Source of the DNA: Rhodovulum robiginosum
GTDB taxonomy: Bacteria; Pseudomonadota; Alphaproteobacteria; Rhodobacterales; Rhodobacteraceae
NCBI RefSeq assembly: GCF_003944755.1
Contig: NZ_RWGU01000045.1
Span: 62,001-126,000 of the forward strand
Length of the DNA stretch: 64,000 nt
Direction of reading: 5' to 3'
Shown here in pieces: positions 60,375-64,000 of this stretch. Within the stretch, counting starts at the first letter, position 1. Every line of letters starts with the position of its first letter. The position numbers and the translations under genes are program-made. Below the pieces are notes generated by a model. That model did no database searches and was not told the DNA's origin. It was given only the letters and a program-made list of their open reading frames with translations.

Positions 60375-60762
60375 GCGACTCTCCCGTGTTGATCCGCGCA
60401 CATCTGGGCACGCAGTTTTTTTACGCCTAGGCGCTTTTGTTACGAACGGTAACATCCTGTGCAGCAAGATCAATGCAGAACTTGATTACAGGCATTGGCC
60501 AGAAAACTCTTTCAAAACCAATGTTGTACCCTTCGCTCGGCCCAAAAAGCGGAAAGCTGACGTTACGACAAGAAAACAGCTTTTCCCGCCGACGGCAATC
60601 CGCCGTCCCGCCTCGTCCGTCTCGCAAAGCAGCCCCCAGAGCGCCACCCCAGCAGTCCCGCATGATGGCACATCAAAGCGTCGGCGCACAGGATTTATGC
60701 AACAAAATAGAGCATTGCCGCCGTTTTCGGCGGTCAATGATTCCGGGCTGTTCCAGGATGAT
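60375..60762. other. Intergenic region between polyamine ABC operon and tRNA-Leu
   Basis: 388 bp, noticeably richer in A/T than its surroundings, with no supportable gene. It should hold the promoter of the ABC operon on the minus strand; a convincing -35/-10 pair was not picked out. Confidence 0.4.
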
Positions 60763-60849
60763 TGGTGCGGTCGAGAAGACTCGAACTTCCACGGGTGTTA
60801 CCCCACAGCGACCTCAACGCTGCGCGTCTACCAATTCCGCCACGACCGC
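60763..60849 (-). tRNA. tRNA-Leu (GAG)
   Basis: Class II tRNA on the minus strand: acceptor GCGGTCG/CGACCGC, D-arm TGGCGGAATTGGTAGACGC, anticodon stem CAGCG/CGCTG with loop TTGAGGT (anticodon GAG), variable arm, T-arm GTTCGAGTC, discriminator A and encoded CCA. Confidence 0.96.
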
Positions 60850-60971
60850 ACGTGTCTGGTAGTGCGGCGCTACATAGCCGCTTGGCCGAGCCTTGTGAAG
60901 GGGGTTTTGCGACCTTTTCAGGCGGCGTGCCGGGGGCGTCTGCGCGCCCCCGGCTGCGGGCCCTGAGACCC

Positions 60972-62312
60972 TCAGTTCTCGACCGAGAACGTGGGCAGCG
61001 CGGCGGGCTGCGGATCGTTCGCCTTGGGCGCCATCCTCGCACCATCCGACCTGCCCGACAGCGAGAAGGCCGCTTTTTGCAGCAACTCGTCCCGCTCGGG
61101 CTGTCCGGGTGCGAAGACAGGCTTCGCACCGTTCGCGATCGCGTCAAAGCTGGCCTGATACCAAGGCAGCGACAGATCGCTGCGCTTGGTCGCACCGAAA
61201 CCCTGGCTGATGTGATGGCCCAGAAGCTCGGCATAAACCTGTTCGCCCAGAACGGTCAGCACCAGTGCCGAACCAATGGCGACCTTCATGTCATCGGTGC
61301 GGTAGCCGACCGACAGGCAGATCTTGGCGGTGCTGGCCAGTTGCGCCGGCGACATGCCCGAGCTCAGCACGAAGGCGCCGACATCCTGCAGCACCGCATC
61401 CTTGGGCTTGAGCGAGAGCGCGGCCACCGGCTCTTTCAGCGCGGGACCGAAGGTGCGGCATTGCTCGGCGATCTGTTCGGGCGAGAACCCCTGCACCTTG
61501 GCGATCATCTCTTCACCGGCGGCGATGGCATAGGTCCGAGCCAGGCAGAACTGTTCGTTCAGCGCAAAGGCGGGGTCGGACATCGAGGCCAGCGTGGTAA
61601 AGCCGCCGTTGGTGTTGGTCAGCAGGCTGACCTTGTTGCAATGCGAGGCCAGCGAAACCTCTTCGCCCTGCCCCATGAAGTTGGGAAGCGCGGGCGCGGC
61701 GGGCTTGGCCGCCTCGACCACAGGCGTTTCCGGCTCGGCCTTGGCGGCGGGGGCCTCCGAGGGCGCTACCTGCGGTGCAACCACCACAGTGGTGCCCGGC
61801 ATGGCGGTTTGGGGCACGGGGGTCATCGCGCTACCCGCGGCCAACTGCTGCTGGTAGGTCTTGAGAAGACCGCGCGGTCCCTGCGGGTGGGCAGCGATCA
61901 TTTGCGACGTGGCCTGGCCACCGGCGATGGCACGGTGATACGAGGTGATCAGGAAATCGCGCTCATACTGGGTCAACTGGCCGGTCGCCGGGTAGCCCAT
62001 ATGCGCCTGGTACTGCGAAATCGCGTTGCGGCTGTTGCGGCCCATCACGCCATCGACCACCCCGGCGGGAAAGCCGAAATAGTTCAGGGACGTCTGGGTT
62101 TCGCGGTTTTGCGCGCGCACCGCCGAAGAGACCGCCGGCTTGCGGTAAACCTTTCTGGTGGTGGTGCGCTGGTTGTTGCGCGCCGCCTCGTTGAGGATGG
62201 CACCGAAGAACAGGCCGGCGGCCACGTCGCCGGCATCCGCGGCGACCCGCGTTGCCGGCGTCAGCACAAGGGTTGCGGCCAGAGCTGCCACGGTGAAATG
62301 TTTCGGGTGCAT
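60972..62312 (-). CDS. Peptidoglycan-binding-domain protein, exported
   Basis: A 446-residue protein with Sec signal ([27 protein letters not shown]). A PG_binding_1-like domain near residues 65-115 ([41 protein letters not shown]) is followed by a Pro/Ala/Glu linker. A C-terminal helical domain with five cysteines ([36 protein letters not shown]) is not recognised. AAGGAG 8 nt before the ATG at 62312 decides the start. Divergent from lipB by 106 bp. Confidence 0.87.
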   Translation of the reverse strand: MHPKHFTVAALAATLVLTPATRVAADAGDVAAGLFFGAILNEAARNNQRTTTRKVYRKPAVSSAVRAQNRETQTSLNYFGFPAGVVDGVMGRNSRNAISQYQAHMGYPATGQLTQYERDFLITSYHRAIAGGQATSQMIAAHPQGPRGLLKTYQQQLAAGSAMTPVPQTAMPGTTVVVAPQVAPSEAPAAKAEPETPVVEAAKPAAPALPNFMGQGEEVSLASHCNKVSLLTNTNGGFTTLASMSDPAFALNEQFCLARTYAIAAGEEMIAKVQGFSPEQIAEQCRTFGPALKEPVAALSLKPKDAVLQDVGAFVLSSGMSPAQLASTAKICLSVGYRTDDMKVAIGSALVLTVLGEQVYAELLGHHISQGFGATKRSDLSLPWYQASFDAIANGAKPVFAPGQPERDELLQKAAFSLSGRSDGARMAPKANDPQPAALPTFSVEN

Positions 62313-62418
62313 CAGATCACTCCTTGAAATCAGGGGCTGCGCCGGGGCGGCGACGCGTTTATCAGGAAATGGTCGCGGCGAGCGGCCCATCCTGTCAAGT
62401 CTGGAAAATCGGCAAAAC

Positions 62419-63066
62419 ATGTTGGAATGGCTTATTTCAGAGGCACCGGTGCCCTACCCCGAGGCCGAAGCATGGATGGAGGCCCGAGTCGAGGCCATCG
62501 CCGCGGGCCGCGCGGAAGAGGCGGTTTGGCTGCTGGAACATCCACCGCTTTATACTGCCGGCACCTCTGCCAAGGCGGCGGACCTGATCGACCCTGACCG
62601 GTTCCCGGTATTCCAGACCCGGCGCGGCGGGCAATACACCTATCACGGACCCGGCCAGCGCGTGGCCTACGTGATGCTCGATGTCGGCGTCCGGGGCCGC
62701 GACGTGCGCCGCTTCGTCTGGCAGCTCGAAGAATGGGTGATCGCCACCCTGGCCGAATTCAACGTCAGGGGCGAGCGCCGGGAGGGCCGGGTCGGTGTCT
62801 GGGTGGTGCGGCCCGACCGCCCCCCAACCCCCGACGGAAGCCCGCGCGAGGACAAGATCGCCGCCATCGGCGTGCGGTTGCGCAAGTGGATCAGCTTTCA
62901 CGGCATCTCGATCAACGTCGATCCGGATCTGTCCCATTTCGACGGCATCGTCCCCTGCGGCATCGCCGAACACGGGGTGACCAGCCTTGTCGACCTGGGC
63001 CTTCCGGTGACGATGGCCGATGTCGACCTGGCGCTCCGGCGCAGCTTTGACCGGGTGTTCGGCTGA
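62419..63066 (+). CDS. lipB: Octanoyl-[acyl-carrier-protein]:protein transferase
   Basis: A 215-residue LipB that transfers octanoyl from ACP to lipoyl domains. [22 protein letters not shown] is the substrate region. Lys146 lies in [13 protein letters not shown] and catalytic Cys180 in [13 protein letters not shown], forming the Cys/Lys dyad. The ATG at 62419 gives a standard N-terminus ([24 protein letters not shown]). Confidence 0.95.
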   Translation: MLEWLISEAPVPYPEAEAWMEARVEAIAAGRAEEAVWLLEHPPLYTAGTSAKAADLIDPDRFPVFQTRRGGQYTYHGPGQRVAYVMLDVGVRGRDVRRFVWQLEEWVIATLAEFNVRGERREGRVGVWVVRPDRPPTPDGSPREDKIAAIGVRLRKWISFHGISINVDPDLSHFDGIVPCGIAEHGVTSLVDLGLPVTMADVDLALRRSFDRVFG

Positions 63067-63103
63067 GCGGCCCCGCCGCATACGAAAGCATGCAGAAACC
63101 CCT

Positions 63104-63132
63104 TTGATTTCGCCGCGCGCCTCTGTAACCAT
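63104..63132 (+). promoter_or_regulatory. Putative ctaD promoter
   Basis: TTGATT (63104-63109), a 17-nt spacer and AACCAT (63127-63132), in the 244-bp region between lipB and ctaD. The -10 is weak. Confidence 0.35.
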
Positions 63133-63310
63133 AGCTATGCGACAAATCGCTGCGGTCCGAGGGAGGGCCCGTCGGCGGGAAGGGAGCCGGCCGTGCCCAG
63201 CAAGGCACGGCACGGTCCCGCCGGCACGATGTTGAGGCGTCGCGCAGAGGGAAGTCCGCGTGCCCATACCAACCGAGGCGCCGCGGAAAACAGGGAATCG
63301 GGAGCGACAC

Positions 63311-64000
63311 ATGGCCGACGCCGCCGTTCATGGCCACGGGGGGCAGGATACCCGCGGGTTCTTTACCCGCTGGTTCATGTCCACCAACCACAAAGACATC
63401 GGGATACTCTACCTTTTCACCGCAGCCATCGTCGGCTTCGTCTCGGTGGCCTTCACCGTCTACATGCGCATGGAGCTGATGGATCCGGGCGTCCAGTACA
63501 TGTGCATGGAAGGCGCGCGGATCACCGCCGCGGCCGAAGGCGAGTGCAGCCCCAACGGCCATATCTGGAACGTGCTGATCACGGCCCACGGCATCCTGAT
63601 GATGTTCTTCGTGGTGATCCCCGCGCTCTTCGGGGGCTTCGGCAACTACTTCATGCCGCTGCAGATCGGCGCGCCGGACATGGCGTTCCCGCGGATGAAC
63701 AACCTCAGCTACTGGCTTTACGTGGCGGGCACCTGTCTGGCCGTGGCCTCGGTGCTCAGCCCCGGCGGCAACGGCCAGTTGGGCTCGGGCGTGGGCTGGG
63801 TGCTCTACCCGCCGCTTTCCACCAACGAGGGTGGCTATTCGATGGACCTGGCGATTTTCGCGGTCCACGTCTCGGGCGCCAGTTCGATCCTCGGCGCGAT
63901 CAACATGATCACCACCTTCCTGAACATGCGCGCGCCGGGCATGACCATGCACAAGGCGCCGCTGTTTTCGTGGTCGATCTTCGTCACGGCCTGGATGATC
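63311..64000 (+). CDS. ctaD: Cytochrome c oxidase subunit I, aa3 type (3'-truncated by window edge)
   Basis: The first 230 residues of a heme-copper oxidase subunit I, which reduces O2 and pumps protons in the inner membrane. [21 protein letters not shown] is the conserved entry to helix [48 protein letters not shown] carries the low-spin heme a His ligand and the D-channel entrance (GNY...MAFPRMN). An insert [16 protein letters not shown] between helices I and II is typical of Paracoccus/Rhodobacter aa3. GGGAG precedes the ATG at 63311. The gene continues past the window. Confidence 0.97.
   Translation, partial: MADAAVHGHGGQDTRGFFTRWFMSTNHKDIGILYLFTAAIVGFVSVAFTVYMRMELMDPGVQYMCMEGARITAAAEGECSPNGHIWNVLITAHGILMMFFVVIPALFGGFGNYFMPLQIGAPDMAFPRMNNLSYWLYVAGTCLAVASVLSPGGNGQLGSGVGWVLYPPLSTNEGGYSMDLAIFAVHVSGASSILGAINMITTFLNMRAPGMTMHKAPLFSWSIFVTAWMI

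Overview
The window is a GC-rich, gene-dense stretch of an alphaproteobacterial chromosome, almost certainly Rhodobacteraceae (Roseobacter group). The evidence is gene content and order: phaZ divergent from phaC-phaP-phaR, RluA synthase next to an RpoH-I-type sigma factor, nrdR-ribD and ribE-ribBX-ribH-nusB, a tRNA-His(GTG) with the alphaproteobacterial A73/no-G-1 acceptor end, a GlpVSTPQU-type glycerol importer, and an aa3-type ctaD at the right edge. No prophage, CRISPR array, rRNA operon or intact insertion sequence was seen.

Layout. 0-5.8 kb: end of a class III aminotransferase, then a polyhydroxyalkanoate cluster whose phasin promoter carries two visible PhaR-type operators. 6-8.5 kb: alpha/beta hydrolase, HisC-like aminotransferase and a small membrane protein. 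8.5-15.3 kb: two sets of TadE/TadG-like pseudopilin-type genes on either side of a glutamate dehydrogenase gene. 15.3-21.7 kb: housekeeping genes (rpoH, RluA synthase, CDP-alcohol phosphatidyltransferase, tRNA-His, mmcB), extragenic repeats and a probable 6S RNA. 21.8-31.7 kb: riboflavin genes split into two blocks by a capsule-export cassette (kpsS, an OPX lipoprotein, kpsC) on the other strand. 31.7-35.9 kb: a dienelactone-hydrolase-like enzyme and ubiT-ubiU-ubiV for oxygen-independent ubiquinone hydroxylation, with an FNR/Dnr-type palindrome upstream.

36-48.3 kb is the accessory-looking part: a gene-poor stretch, an orphan HTH protein with paired upstream repeats, a coupled operon of SBP56/methanethiol oxidase + plant-type ferredoxin + CoA-binding protein, the glycerol ABC transporter, a BlaI/M56 regulator-protease pair with no evident target, and an internally deleted IS6-type transposase. 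48.4-55.1 kb returns to core genes: tRNA-Ser, SPOR lipoprotein, D,D-carboxypeptidase, tmk-holB-tatD-MBL hydrolase and an AEC transporter. 55.1-60.4 kb is a polyamine-type ABC operon with a DUF1330-like gene inside it and an unusually enlarged first permease. 60.7-64 kb holds tRNA-Leu, a peptidoglycan-binding-domain protein, lipB and the start of ctaD.

The observations most worth testing are: the complementary loss of the H-loop in GlpS and of the signature motif in GlpT, which predicts one catalytic and one degenerate ATP site; the SBP56-ferredoxin-CoA-binding operon with a structured leader over its Shine-Dalgarno; the roughly 270-residue insert in the PotB-like permease; and the kps cassette inside the riboflavin locus.
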